Below, one piece after another: positions 1 through 7,118 of a stretch of DNA of 9,597 bases. Position 1 is the stretch's first letter; each line of letters begins with the position of its first letter. The position numbers and the translations under genes are program-made. The DNA comes from CAZHZT01 sp964537285 (GTDB taxonomy: Bacteria; Bacteroidota; Bacteroidia; Chitinophagales; Saprospiraceae): positions 1-9,597 of the forward strand of contig CAZHZT010000171.1 in assembly GCA_964537285.1 (NCBI GenBank). The letters are read 5' to 3'. The notes under the pieces are model-generated. The model saw only the letters and a list, made by a program, of their open reading frames with translations. It was not told where the DNA came from and did no database searches.

Positions 1-21
1 GAATACAGCCTTGATTTTTTG

Positions 22-47
22 CTACTTTTTTATCAAGAAAAAAGTAG
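22..47. repeat. Short A/T-rich hairpin in intergenic DNA
   Basis: The arms CTACTTTTTT (22-31) and AAAAAAGTAG (38-47) are perfectly complementary over 10 bp with a 6-base loop, ATCAAG. The loop bases also repeat in inverted form the TTGAT at 11-15, so an alternative fold exists. Because each arm ends in a run of T or A, it could act as a weak terminator for a gene left of the window. From memory, similar T-rich hairpins recur between genes in Bacteroidota genomes, but I cannot confirm that here. Confidence 0.5.
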
Positions 48-86
48 GTAATACAATGGTTAACAGCATTTTGCAGATATTTTTAC

Positions 87-128
87 AAAACGTGATTCAT
101 CCCGAAAATTCGGGATGAATCATGTTTT
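87..128. terminator. Strong hairpin, probable bidirectional terminator
   Basis: The arms 87-106 and 109-128 pair over 20 positions with a single G/T mismatch (92 with 123). The core TGATTCATCCCGAA is followed after two A residues by its exact complement. An A run precedes the left arm and a T run ends the right arm, the layout of a rho-independent terminator readable from both sides. It lies beyond the 3' end of gldB, past the palindromic element, so it could stop leftward gldB transcription or rightward transcription from a gene outside the window. A simple repeat without terminator function is the alternative. Confidence 0.65.
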
Positions 129-144
129 CAACAATTTCCCTCCC

Positions 145-308
145 TAAGTAGTTCACGGAATTAAACTACATAACCATATGATGCCCTTTTGCGCTGATTC
201 TGCGTTGCTCAAAGCCTTGCTTAACAAGGGCTAAGCGCGGTTCTCGCGCCTTGATTCAGCGCAAAATAGCTATCATCTGTTTGGTAGCCCAATTCCGTGA
301 ACTACTTA
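145..308. repeat. 164-bp palindromic element with 18-bp terminal inverted repeats (MITE-like)
   Basis: The ends TAAGTAGTTCACGGAATT (145-162) and its exact complement (291-308) are perfect over 18 bp. Inside, the two halves remain partly complementary: CTAC/GTAG blocks next to the ends, TTTTGCGCTGA (187-197) with its complement (256-266), and an apical hairpin of GCCTTG (214-219) with CAAGGGC (225-231). The whole element could fold into one long interrupted stem. It contains no ORF of note. Non-coding DNA with long terminal inverted repeats fits a miniature inverted-repeat element or a REP-type repeat. I see no clear target-site duplication. A related shorter copy lies at 1371-1438. The right end includes the gldB stop codon. 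Confidence 0.7.
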
Positions 309-1343
309 ACTTGGCCTGTATCTTGCAGCGTCCAAAATCTTTTGGCTATTTTCTTCTTCCATTAAACGCTGAAGGCTGGTATTTGGAAATCTTTCCATAT
401 AGCTTTTTATGATCATAAACCCAATAAAATTAGCAGTTTTGCCCGGAGCTTCGGGAGGCATCCCAGGGGAGGTCGGGCTGCCGGTAACATACTTTCGAAT
501 TTTAAACCAGTCAGTCTCGTAAAGAAGATCTTCAGTGATAAAATACTGCCAAATATTAAATTCATTCTCATAACACCATTTGGTTTGAGCTTCAGTATAA
601 CCTAGCTTAACACTATCCGGAGCAAACGGGAATAAAGCATCCATAATATACAGCTTTTTCCCGTTGTTGATCATAAAGTCAATTAACTGTTCCCCTGGAG
701 GTCCGGGAGTTATATCCTCAACGATGCCCTCGAATACTCTAACAGGGAGCTGCTCTTTGGTGAGGGTTCGAACAAGATATTTCGGCAATTGTATAGGAGA
801 ATGGTAATATTGTTGATAACTTGGCCCCATGAACAAGTCAAGCCCTATAAGAATTGAGCTGTCCACAGGTGGAATGATAATGGCAGCGGAGTATTCAGTG
901 ATTACGGTGTACAGTTTAGGAATGCTTTTTTCAGGAAAATAGTATTTATAAAACTTAAAAGCTTGTTCCATTTCGCGCTCAAACTTTGTCATATCATCAA
1001 AAACGATCTGGCAGGTATCATAAAGCTGCCGCAGCGGTTTCCAGGTAAGAAGCCCCCTGAGTTGTTCGTTTAAAGAGGCTGTCGAATCGGTTGGAGGCTG
1101 AAAGTTCAATAGGTTATAAAAGTAAAAATCGACTATTTGGGGATAATTCTGCTGAAATTGAGCGAGCCCTTCTGCTATTTGTGTGGTATCGATAGTAAAT
1201 AGTTCTTTTTCCAACCGATGTAAGTTAACTTCAACATTCAAATGGGAAACATCGGGAATATTCCTATCTTTGTTTGGAGAGCAGTTATAGTTAGCAACAA
1301 TAAATAGAATTAAGAGCAGAGAACAAATCAAATTTTTTATCAT
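306..1343 (-). CDS. gldB: GldB-like gliding motility lipoprotein
   Basis: This 345-residue protein resembles GldB, a cell-envelope lipoprotein needed for gliding and for function of the Bacteroidota Gld/type IX secretion machinery. It starts with a charged, then hydrophobic signal peptide (residues 1-20) and a cysteine at position 21 that would be the lipidated residue. The preceding Asn-Tyr-Asn is a poor lipobox. Family-like blocks follow: IGLDLFMG near 165-172, a LIDFMINNGKKLYIMD block near 221-236, GYTEAQTKW and NEFNIW near 248-265, PGKTANFIGFMI near 300-312 and a C-terminal RYRP. The length is usual for the family. No HExxH zinc site is present, as expected for GldB. The start is the ATG at 1343. 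It is transcribed away from the adjacent barrel gene and appears to be single. The last codons abut the repeat at 145-308, which contributes the TAA stop. The GldB family assignment is firm; the actual role in gliding here is inferred. Confidence 0.85.
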   Translation of the reverse strand: MIKNLICSLLLILFIVANYNCSPNKDRNIPDVSHLNVEVNLHRLEKELFTIDTTQIAEGLAQFQQNYPQIVDFYFYNLLNFQPPTDSTASLNEQLRGLLTWKPLRQLYDTCQIVFDDMTKFEREMEQAFKFYKYYFPEKSIPKLYTVITEYSAAIIIPPVDSSILIGLDLFMGPSYQQYYHSPIQLPKYLVRTLTKEQLPVRVFEGIVEDITPGPPGEQLIDFMINNGKKLYIMDALFPFAPDSVKLGYTEAQTKWCYENEFNIWQYFITEDLLYETDWFKIRKYVTGSPTSPGMPPEAPGKTANFIGFMIIKSYMERFPNTSLQRLMEEENSQKILDAARYRPS

Positions 1344-1370
1344 TATAGATACTTTATTTATTGAAGTTAT

Positions 1371-1438
1371 TTGAGTAGTTCACGGAATTAAACCACAGAA
1401 CCATATTGCTTGATAGCTTAATTTCGCGAATCACTTAA
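1371..1438. repeat. Decayed short copy of the palindromic element
   Basis: Bases 1374-1406 match 147-179 at 31 of 33 positions, including an unbroken 20-bp block. The other end (1418-1438) is an imperfect inverted copy of the left end, 16 of 21 positions pairing and every mismatch being a transition. The copy is about 68 bp, so the central part of the 164-bp form is missing. It occupies most of the 119-bp gap between the divergent starts of gldB and the outer-membrane gene, where promoters for both must lie. TAATTTCG (1419-1426) resembles the Bacteroidota -7 box TAnnTTTG with one mismatch, but no properly spaced -33 box is seen. Confidence 0.6.
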
Positions 1439-1462
1439 AGACAAACCAAAAACTAACTACCT

Positions 1463-2212
1463 ATGAAAAAAATTGTTTTAGGGTTACTTTTTTTAGCCGT
1501 TATGGGTTTTGTTGATCTCGAAGCACAAAGTTCGAAAAGCCGATTTGGATTTCAATTGAGCCCGACGTTTAGCTGGGCCAACAGCAATGACAACTCGATT
1601 GCAACAGATGGTACAAACCTGGGAATTAGAATCGGTTTGTTGTATCAATATGAGTTTGCCGAAAATTACGCTTTCATAAGTGGTATAGGTATTTCTTTAA
1701 ATCAGGGAGGAACTCTAATGCATGAAGTTGGAGGTAACCTATGGGGAAATGCTGAATTAAGCGACGATCGTTATCGCGACCTTGCCAACGGAGTTCAACT
1801 TCAATACAACCTTCAATACCTCGAAGTTCCGTTGGCACTTCGCATGAGTACCGCCGAAAATAGAGACAATATGCGTTTTTATGTTGAGCCGGGAGTATCT
1901 TTGGGTATCATAACTCAAGCAAGAGGAGATATTGAAGGAGTTGACGAGCCAACAGAAAACGAAAATATCAATAAAGCCGTTAATAGCTTCAATATTTCTT
2001 ATGGAGTAGGAGCAGGTGTGGAATTGATAACCAATTCTTCTGTTTCTTTACTTGGAGGCATATTCTACAATGGCTATTTCCTGGATTTTACTAAGGATAA
2101 AAATTCCTTCCAATTCATTAGAGATGAGTCAGGAGCCATAACCGAGATGGTTGAAGAAGACTCTAGAGGAACTATTGGATCTATTACTATCAGGTTAGCT
2201 GTACTTTTCTAG
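1463..2212 (+). CDS. Outer-membrane beta-barrel protein (PorT/OmpX-like)
   Basis: The 249-residue protein is exported: a KK start, a hydrophobic stretch at 4-17 and a probable cleavage after Ala21 (LEA-QS). The mature part alternates short amphipathic strands and polar loops, with repeated Gly/aromatic patterns such as GFQLSPTFSW, GIRIGLLYQYEF, YNLQYLEVPLALRM, FYVEPGVSLGI and a final strand SITIRLAVLF ending in Phe, the usual barrel signature. The YLEVPL motif is common in the PorT-like outer-membrane beta-barrel family of Bacteroidota. It probably forms an eight- to ten-stranded barrel; its ligand or partner cannot be told. The ATG at 1463 has an A-rich leader and no Shine-Dalgarno sequence, normal in this phylum. 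It is divergent from gldB and ends at the hairpin at 2223-2260. A link to gliding or secretion is possible only by its neighbour. Confidence 0.8.
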   Translation: MKKIVLGLLFLAVMGFVDLEAQSSKSRFGFQLSPTFSWANSNDNSIATDGTNLGIRIGLLYQYEFAENYAFISGIGISLNQGGTLMHEVGGNLWGNAELSDDRYRDLANGVQLQYNLQYLEVPLALRMSTAENRDNMRFYVEPGVSLGIITQARGDIEGVDEPTENENINKAVNSFNISYGVGAGVELITNSSVSLLGGIFYNGYFLDFTKDKNSFQFIRDESGAITEMVEEDSRGTIGSITIRLAVLF

Positions 2213-2222
2213 CATTTAATAT

Positions 2223-2260
2223 ATATACTTGCTGTGCCGCGAGCGGCACAGCAAGTATAT
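2223..2260. terminator. Perfect 18-bp inverted repeat between convergent genes
   Basis: ATATACTTGCTGTGCCGC (2223-2240) is followed after GA by its exact complement (2243-2260). In RNA this gives a 17-bp stem with a CGAG tetraloop. It fills most of the 47-bp gap between the outer-membrane gene (stop at 2212) and the DUF5682 gene, and its last base is part of the DUF5682 stop codon. Position and symmetry suit a shared terminator for both convergent transcripts, although neither side has a strong U run, only A/T-rich flanks. Confidence 0.75.
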
Positions 2261-4500
2261 TACCCTATCCATTTTAAAAGGCTTGGTAGCAACTCTTCAA
2301 CATTATCCATATTTAACTGGCCTTGTTCTTCCTTTATAACAGGAGTTTTCACTCCCCTTTTTGAAATTTCCAGAATGCGTTTTCGTTCCAAATCTGAAAA
2401 GGAAGAAAAAGTCCTTCTAAGAATTGGAAGACAAGCCTGAAAGCTTTCCATCGATAAAGCATCGATCCATTCATTAATCAATGACCAAAGGGCAGGAGCG
2501 TAGACGAGCAATAAACCACTATCTCTCAAAAATCCTTCCAACCAAAAAGCGGCTTGCTCTGCATTTTCAGTTACATCCGAGACAGCATAGCTCAAATACT
2601 TCCCGGCTTTTTCCTCATCGATAATTTCCCTGTCAAATAGTAATCTTACAGATAAACCCCTTAAAAGAGGCGCGCATTGATAATTGTCTGAAATTCTGGT
2701 CAGGCATGTACCCAATTGATGGTAAAAGTCTTCGTTTTTTAATATTCCGGTATAGTGATTAATGGAAAGAATGTGTCTATAAAACTCTTCCGCTGTTTGG
2801 TCATCAATCTGAGTGCAAGCAAGAGGCAGGGATGTAAATACTCTGGGAAGGATGTGAAAAATGACTTTTTCAAGAGAAGATACATTTAATTGACGTGTAC
2901 TTCCATAGCGTACTGCCTCAATCAACGGAGGCACACTTTTTAGCAGGATAAGAATATCCTCTGTAAGAGCAGATAACTCCTCCAGACGCGCTGTAAGCAC
3001 CTGAAATGCTTCGGGCAGGTTGGCATTCAAAGCATCGTCAATTATTTCTGTCAGTTCAGCTAAAGATTCCGTTTGAATAGCGGCTTTAACGACGGTTCGG
3101 GTAGCTGCTTCCGGCAGTGTGTTGCCCAGGGCATTGGCTTCTATGATACGAAGTGAGAAAACCGGCTTCCATTTTAGCCACCAGATTTCACTAAAAGCCC
3201 CCAGTCTTCGACTGGAGCCTTTTTTCAGGGTAGCCCAGGGAACGTTGATAATGCTCATTCTTCGGAAAAAATGACTGCTCGCTAAATGGTTTTCCTTTCT
3301 TAGGTCGAGGGTTTTATCAGCAGTTTCTGCTGTTTGATAGAGCTTGCTTAGGCGAAAAGATTTTATTTGCTTTTCAATATCCTTTTGCAGCGGAAGCGCC
3401 GGAATGTTTTTGGGTACTTTGCCCGAAGCATCGCCAACGATTATTTTAGCGTCAACCTGTTGAAGTTTTTCCTCTCTCCCATGACAAAAAACGGAAAGGG
3501 TTGCTTGTCTTAATTCATTAAGTCCCGGAATTGCTTGCCCTCGAATAATAGCTAAGGTATTGGCGAGGTTAGCAGCTTCTATAGCATGAGAAGGAGAGAT
3601 GTCTTCATTATTTTTTCTAAATACCTGAGCAGCTTTTACCATCCACCTTATAGCAATATCTTTCCTTTTTGAAAATAAGAGCTCATACCAGGCTGGTGAC
3701 TGCACACCAGCGCCATAGCCACTTGATCGTGCCAGCAATTCGTAAGTCCAGGGAACCCAGGTGGAAGCAGTTTTCTTCTTTTTGAAACCTTTGAGCAGGG
3801 CATTGTCAGCTTTGGTGGTGTAATTACCATGATTTTGTAAAACAGGGGCATGCCAGGCTCCACAGACGATGGCAATGTTTTGGAAGCCTTCTTTAATCCA
3901 TTTTCGAATCATTTTCCGCATGAAAGCCTCTCTTAAAAGTGTTTCTTTCGATTCCGATCCTTGACTTTCTTCTCTGAGGCCTTCCATTAGTTCAATAATT
4001 AATGGAAAAACGGCTTGTGTATTCTCTACTTTTTCGAAAGTGTATTCCCACCAGCGTTCCCTGTCTTCAAAACCAGCAATTTTAGCAAGATAGCCTAGCG
4101 GATCTTCTGCAATTTCAGAAGGCTCTTTCTTTGTTTGCTGAGGAATCAGGCTCAGTTGGTCATTGGAGTTTTCCTGATCCCGGAGCGAAAAGGTAATATA
4201 GGCGGGAAGGTCGATGAAGCCTATTTCTGCTTTATTTTTATGGGCATACTGAATAGCTTGCCACTCCGGGGAAAAAACAGCACATGGATAGAAGCTAGCC
4301 TTCCCTAAGTCGGAAGGATCGTACATAAGCAAGGAAACAGGAGGAACCAATTCCTTATTTTGGGTGTGAACAAGCGCCTTTTCGGCATCTTGTGGTGCTT
4401 CAATTAGAATGAGGTCAGGAGATTGTTCGCGTAAAGCTTTAATAAGACTCTTAGCAGATCCTGGCCCGTGATGTCTTATACCATAAACGTTCAAATTCAT
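2260..4500 (-). CDS. DUF5682 family protein of a MoxR cassette
   Basis: The protein has 746 residues when started at the ATG at 4500. That ATG overlaps the ATPase stop as ATGA and has AAGGAG five bases upstream, so I prefer it to the ATG 15 bases earlier. The N-terminal 230 residues have the DUF5682 signature: YGIRHHGPGSA (6-16), PDLILIEAP (28-36), FYPCAVFSPEW (70-80), GFIDLP (94-99), REAFMRKMI (190-198) and IAIVCGAWHAP (209-219). The rest is largely helical, beginning with WYELLF and a block around LANTLAIIRGQAIPGLNELRQA that is typical of the family. No signal peptide or membrane segment is seen, so it should be cytoplasmic. The family has no established activity. The GxxH, E and GxxH-like motifs suggest a divergent Tiki/TraB/ChaN/EreA-type enzyme domain (inference). 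It is translationally coupled to the AAA+ ATPase, a probable partner, and is the last gene of the operon. Confidence 0.85.
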   Translation of the reverse strand: MNLNVYGIRHHGPGSAKSLIKALREQSPDLILIEAPQDAEKALVHTQNKELVPPVSLLMYDPSDLGKASFYPCAVFSPEWQAIQYAHKNKAEIGFIDLPAYITFSLRDQENSNDQLSLIPQQTKKEPSEIAEDPLGYLAKIAGFEDRERWWEYTFEKVENTQAVFPLIIELMEGLREESQGSESKETLLREAFMRKMIRKWIKEGFQNIAIVCGAWHAPVLQNHGNYTTKADNALLKGFKKKKTASTWVPWTYELLARSSGYGAGVQSPAWYELLFSKRKDIAIRWMVKAAQVFRKNNEDISPSHAIEAANLANTLAIIRGQAIPGLNELRQATLSVFCHGREEKLQQVDAKIIVGDASGKVPKNIPALPLQKDIEKQIKSFRLSKLYQTAETADKTLDLRKENHLASSHFFRRMSIINVPWATLKKGSSRRLGAFSEIWWLKWKPVFSLRIIEANALGNTLPEAATRTVVKAAIQTESLAELTEIIDDALNANLPEAFQVLTARLEELSALTEDILILLKSVPPLIEAVRYGSTRQLNVSSLEKVIFHILPRVFTSLPLACTQIDDQTAEEFYRHILSINHYTGILKNEDFYHQLGTCLTRISDNYQCAPLLRGLSVRLLFDREIIDEEKAGKYLSYAVSDVTENAEQAAFWLEGFLRDSGLLLVYAPALWSLINEWIDALSMESFQACLPILRRTFSSFSDLERKRILEISKRGVKTPVIKEEQGQLNMDNVEELLPSLLKWIG

Positions 4501-5585
4501 ATCAGCTCCTTGCAAGCGCGATATAGATCGCCCCAGTCTCTTCTTTCCTTAACGATAATTTCCAGGTATTCATCCCAAACTTTGCGGTCATGCACGGGAT
4601 CTTTGATAACGGCTCCGGTTAAGCCTGCAGCGAGGTCGGAAGCTTTGAGCAAGCCGTCGCCAAAATGTGCAGCCAGTGCTTGTCCACTATTAATTACAGA
4701 TACTGCCTCGGCAGTGCTTAGCGTACTGGAAGGGGATTTTAGCTTTGTTTTTCCATCCGTGCTAGTACCTGAGCGAAGTTCCCGAAATATGGTAACCAAG
4801 CGTTTAATTTCTTCTAAAGGAGCTTCCTGAACAGGAAGCTGCAAACGCTCATTCAACGCATCGACCCGATCTTTGACAATTCTTACTTCTTCTTCCAAAC
4901 CCTTTGGCAAAGGCATCACAACCGTATTAAAGCGTCGTCTTAATGCACTGGATAAATCATTCACCCCCTTATCTCGATCATTAGCAGTAGCAATTAGGTT
5001 GAATCCCTTTTGCGCTTGTACCTCCATACCTAGTTCAGGTACAGGCAAGCTTTTTTCTGACAGAATAGATATAAGAACATCCTGCACATCAGACGGCATT
5101 CGCGTTAATTCCTCAACCCGGGCAATTTTTCCTGTTTTCATGGCCTTCATGACCGGACTCTGAACCAATGCCTTCTCTGAAGGTCCTTCCGATAATAATC
5201 GGGCATAATTCCAGGAATAGCGAATGGCTTCTTCACTAATTCCTGCGGTTCCTTGAAGGAGAAGAGTAGAATTCCCCGAAATAGCCGCAGCAAGGTGTTC
5301 TGCAACCCATGTTTTCGCAGTACCCGGCACACCAAGAAGCAGCAGTGCCCTGTCAGTGACTAAAGTAGCTACTGCAATTTCGATAATGCGTCTGCTTCCA
5401 AAATATTTGGGTTTTATTTGGCGACCATCAGGTAGTTTTCCACCCAGAATAAAAGTCGTTACCGCCCAAGGAGAAAGATTCCAGTTTACGGGCTTGGGTT
5501 TATCATCGAAAGCAGCGAGAGCTTCCAGTTCATCTTTGCATGCATCTTCGGCATGGGGCCTAAGCAGCTGATCATTTTGATTCAT
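4497..5585 (-). CDS. MoxR-family AAA+ ATPase
   Basis: This 362-residue cytoplasmic ATPase belongs to the MoxR branch of AAA+ proteins, oligomeric machines that remodel or activate partner proteins. Visible motifs, counted from the ATG at 5585, are Walker A GVPGTAKT (85-92), a Walker B region IARVEELTRM (154-163) in which the usual Asp-Glu is Glu-Glu, PSDVQDVLISILSEK (164-178), sensor 1 IATANDRD (198-205) with Asn202, and the arginine-finger segment SALRRRFN (213-220). These fit the subgroup encoded with DUF5682 proteins. A TTG at 5591 in the same frame, overlapping the upstream stop, would add two residues; the ATG is preferred, although neither has a strong Shine-Dalgarno sequence. The gene starts two bases after the DUF5691 stop and its own stop overlaps the DUF5682 start, so three products are probably made in fixed ratio. 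Its substrate is unknown. Confidence 0.93.
   Translation of the reverse strand: MNQNDQLLRPHAEDACKDELEALAAFDDKPKPVNWNLSPWAVTTFILGGKLPDGRQIKPKYFGSRRIIEIAVATLVTDRALLLLGVPGTAKTWVAEHLAAAISGNSTLLLQGTAGISEEAIRYSWNYARLLSEGPSEKALVQSPVMKAMKTGKIARVEELTRMPSDVQDVLISILSEKSLPVPELGMEVQAQKGFNLIATANDRDKGVNDLSSALRRRFNTVVMPLPKGLEEEVRIVKDRVDALNERLQLPVQEAPLEEIKRLVTIFRELRSGTSTDGKTKLKSPSSTLSTAEAVSVINSGQALAAHFGDGLLKASDLAAGLTGAVIKDPVHDRKVWDEYLEIIVKERRDWGDLYRACKELI
4506..4511 (-). promoter_or_regulatory. Shine-Dalgarno site setting the DUF5682 start
   Basis: The minus strand reads AAGGAG here, inside the Lys-Glu codons at the end of the ATPase gene and five bases before the ATG at 4500. It is the clearest ribosome-binding site in the window. 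With the ATGA overlap it supports coupled translation and start at 4500 instead of 4515. Confidence 0.65.
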
Positions 5586-5587
5586 AC

Positions 5588-7108
5588 TCAATCCGTGCTA
5601 ATCGTTTTGTGAAGATCTATTCGGAACCGCAATTTACTAAAAAAGCTTGTTCGTAAAACATCCCAGGGCCCTGAAAAAGTGAAAGGCCATTCGTTCTCCA
5701 GAATGGAGAATAACTCTAAATGGCAGGTATAGGATGCCCGATCAATTATCCTTTTGTACACCCAGCCCTGCCAGCTGCTATGCCCGTGCAGCCGGAGCCA
5801 ATTCAGGAAATGGCCAAAGAATGCCGTGGAAAGTTCCTTATTCCAAAGGTGACCTTTGGCTAAAAGCAAACGGGCTATCGGCTCTTTGTCATCTTCAATA
5901 AATTTTATCTTCATCAGGGCATTAGGAGCTGTTTTCCAAAGCACTGAACGAGGCAATTGCTTGAGCAAGTCCGAATAAGATAAATGCTGCCAGCGCGCTT
6001 TTTGATAATTTTCTAACCAAAATTCGACTAGTACGATTTGCCAGGCAACATCTTTGTGTAAGCAAGAGGCATCGATCATAGCCTGGAGCAAAGTATCTCC
6101 GTGCTCGTGGCGAACAAAAAGGGGTAGAAAATCCTGAGCGCTCAGATTAAAAGTACTGTTCCACCAATTGGGCGGCATGCAGGAAGCAGCTTTAGCGAAA
6201 CTGTTTACTTTCATAGATTTCACAGAAAGATTTCGACCGGGGTCTATGCCCTTTCCCGATAGTACCTCGCCTACATTCTCCGGAAGAGCTAGTTTTAGCT
6301 TTATTTTGCCGCCTGAAGTTTCCCGGACTTCTACCCATTCCTTAAAATTTTGCCTCATTTCATTTAACCACTCGCTATCAGGCAATTGAGCAAGCAAACC
6401 GGCCGCAATAAAGCGCACTTCTTTCGAAGCATCATTTAGGCATGAATTAATAAAAGATTCATCTTTTGAGCTCAAATTCTCTTTCAAGGCATTGAGAAAA
6501 AAACACTTTTCTGTTTTGGATTCCGTTTTCCAACAGTCTTTAAGCCAATCTAAGGCCTCTTCAGGGTGAACCTCCCTTTTTTGATTAAATATTTGATGCC
6601 TTTGTATAGAAAAAGCTTTTTCAAAATGTTTCTTTTCTAAAGTACTTGGGTCTTTTCCATAAACCAATTTCTCTAACCACTTGAGGCGTTCTCCTCCACA
6701 AAGCTGAAGCAACTTGTAAAGCTCGGGCTTGCCGGAAGTTTTTTCGATCAAGCCAACTAAAAACTGAGGAGGGACAAGCTGTTTTTTCTGGATTAAAAGC
6801 CCAAGGCATTCTTTTAAGGCTGCGGGATATTCTTCGTTCAATATTTGTTCAAGAAAAGGGGCTACAACATAGGCCGTTGCCTTGCTTTCAGCAGGTGCAG
6901 CGGGAGGAATTTCCCGGGTGAAGGATGTGAATTGACACCCTGCTTTTCTCAACTTATTCCAGGCTGCCACGGCGGTGAGTAGCTGCTCTCCCGCTTCACT
7001 TTTAGGGTTGATTATTTTTTTCTCAATTAAAAATTGTGCCGTTTCCTCATTTAGCTTCGCCCGATCAACACCAATTACGGCTACTCTAAGCAAATCTTTC
7101 CATACCAT
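5588..7108 (-). CDS. DUF5691 family helical-repeat protein
   Basis: The product has 506 residues from the ATG at 7108, which follows the regulator stop by ten bases and has AAAGAGAAG close upstream; an in-frame TTG at 7126 would overlap the upstream gene and is less likely. It matches the DUF5691 pattern: an opening W-x-x-L-x-x-x-A-x-x-G-x-[D/E]-R (residues 3-16), a helical region with an LVPPQFL block near 110, and a second conserved area with PPNWW and repeated Trp-rich helices toward the C-terminus. Residues around 185-250 (for example LNDASKEVRFIAAGLLAQL) look like HEAT-type helix pairs. No signal peptide, membrane segment or catalytic motif is seen, so a cytoplasmic scaffold or adaptor is the likely role. 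The gene stops two bases before the MoxR ATPase gene and is a regular companion of MoxR/DUF5682 pairs. Biochemical function is unknown. Confidence 0.82.
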   Translation of the reverse strand: MVWKDLLRVAVIGVDRAKLNEETAQFLIEKKIINPKSEAGEQLLTAVAAWNKLRKAGCQFTSFTREIPPAAPAESKATAYVVAPFLEQILNEEYPAALKECLGLLIQKKQLVPPQFLVGLIEKTSGKPELYKLLQLCGGERLKWLEKLVYGKDPSTLEKKHFEKAFSIQRHQIFNQKREVHPEEALDWLKDCWKTESKTEKCFFLNALKENLSSKDESFINSCLNDASKEVRFIAAGLLAQLPDSEWLNEMRQNFKEWVEVRETSGGKIKLKLALPENVGEVLSGKGIDPGRNLSVKSMKVNSFAKAASCMPPNWWNSTFNLSAQDFLPLFVRHEHGDTLLQAMIDASCLHKDVAWQIVLVEFWLENYQKARWQHLSYSDLLKQLPRSVLWKTAPNALMKIKFIEDDKEPIARLLLAKGHLWNKELSTAFFGHFLNWLRLHGHSSWQGWVYKRIIDRASYTCHLELFSILENEWPFTFSGPWDVLRTSFFSKLRFRIDLHKTISTD

Positions 7109-7118
7109 AAACTTCTCT

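Noticed and set aside
2234..2440. 68-codon open frame on the plus strand beginning in the hairpin
   Set aside because: It lies opposite the strongly supported DUF5682 gene, starts inside the terminator stem and its product has no recognisable features.
4468..4830. 120-codon open frame on the plus strand
   Set aside because: It is antisense to the ATPase gene and the start of DUF5682, with no family resemblance.
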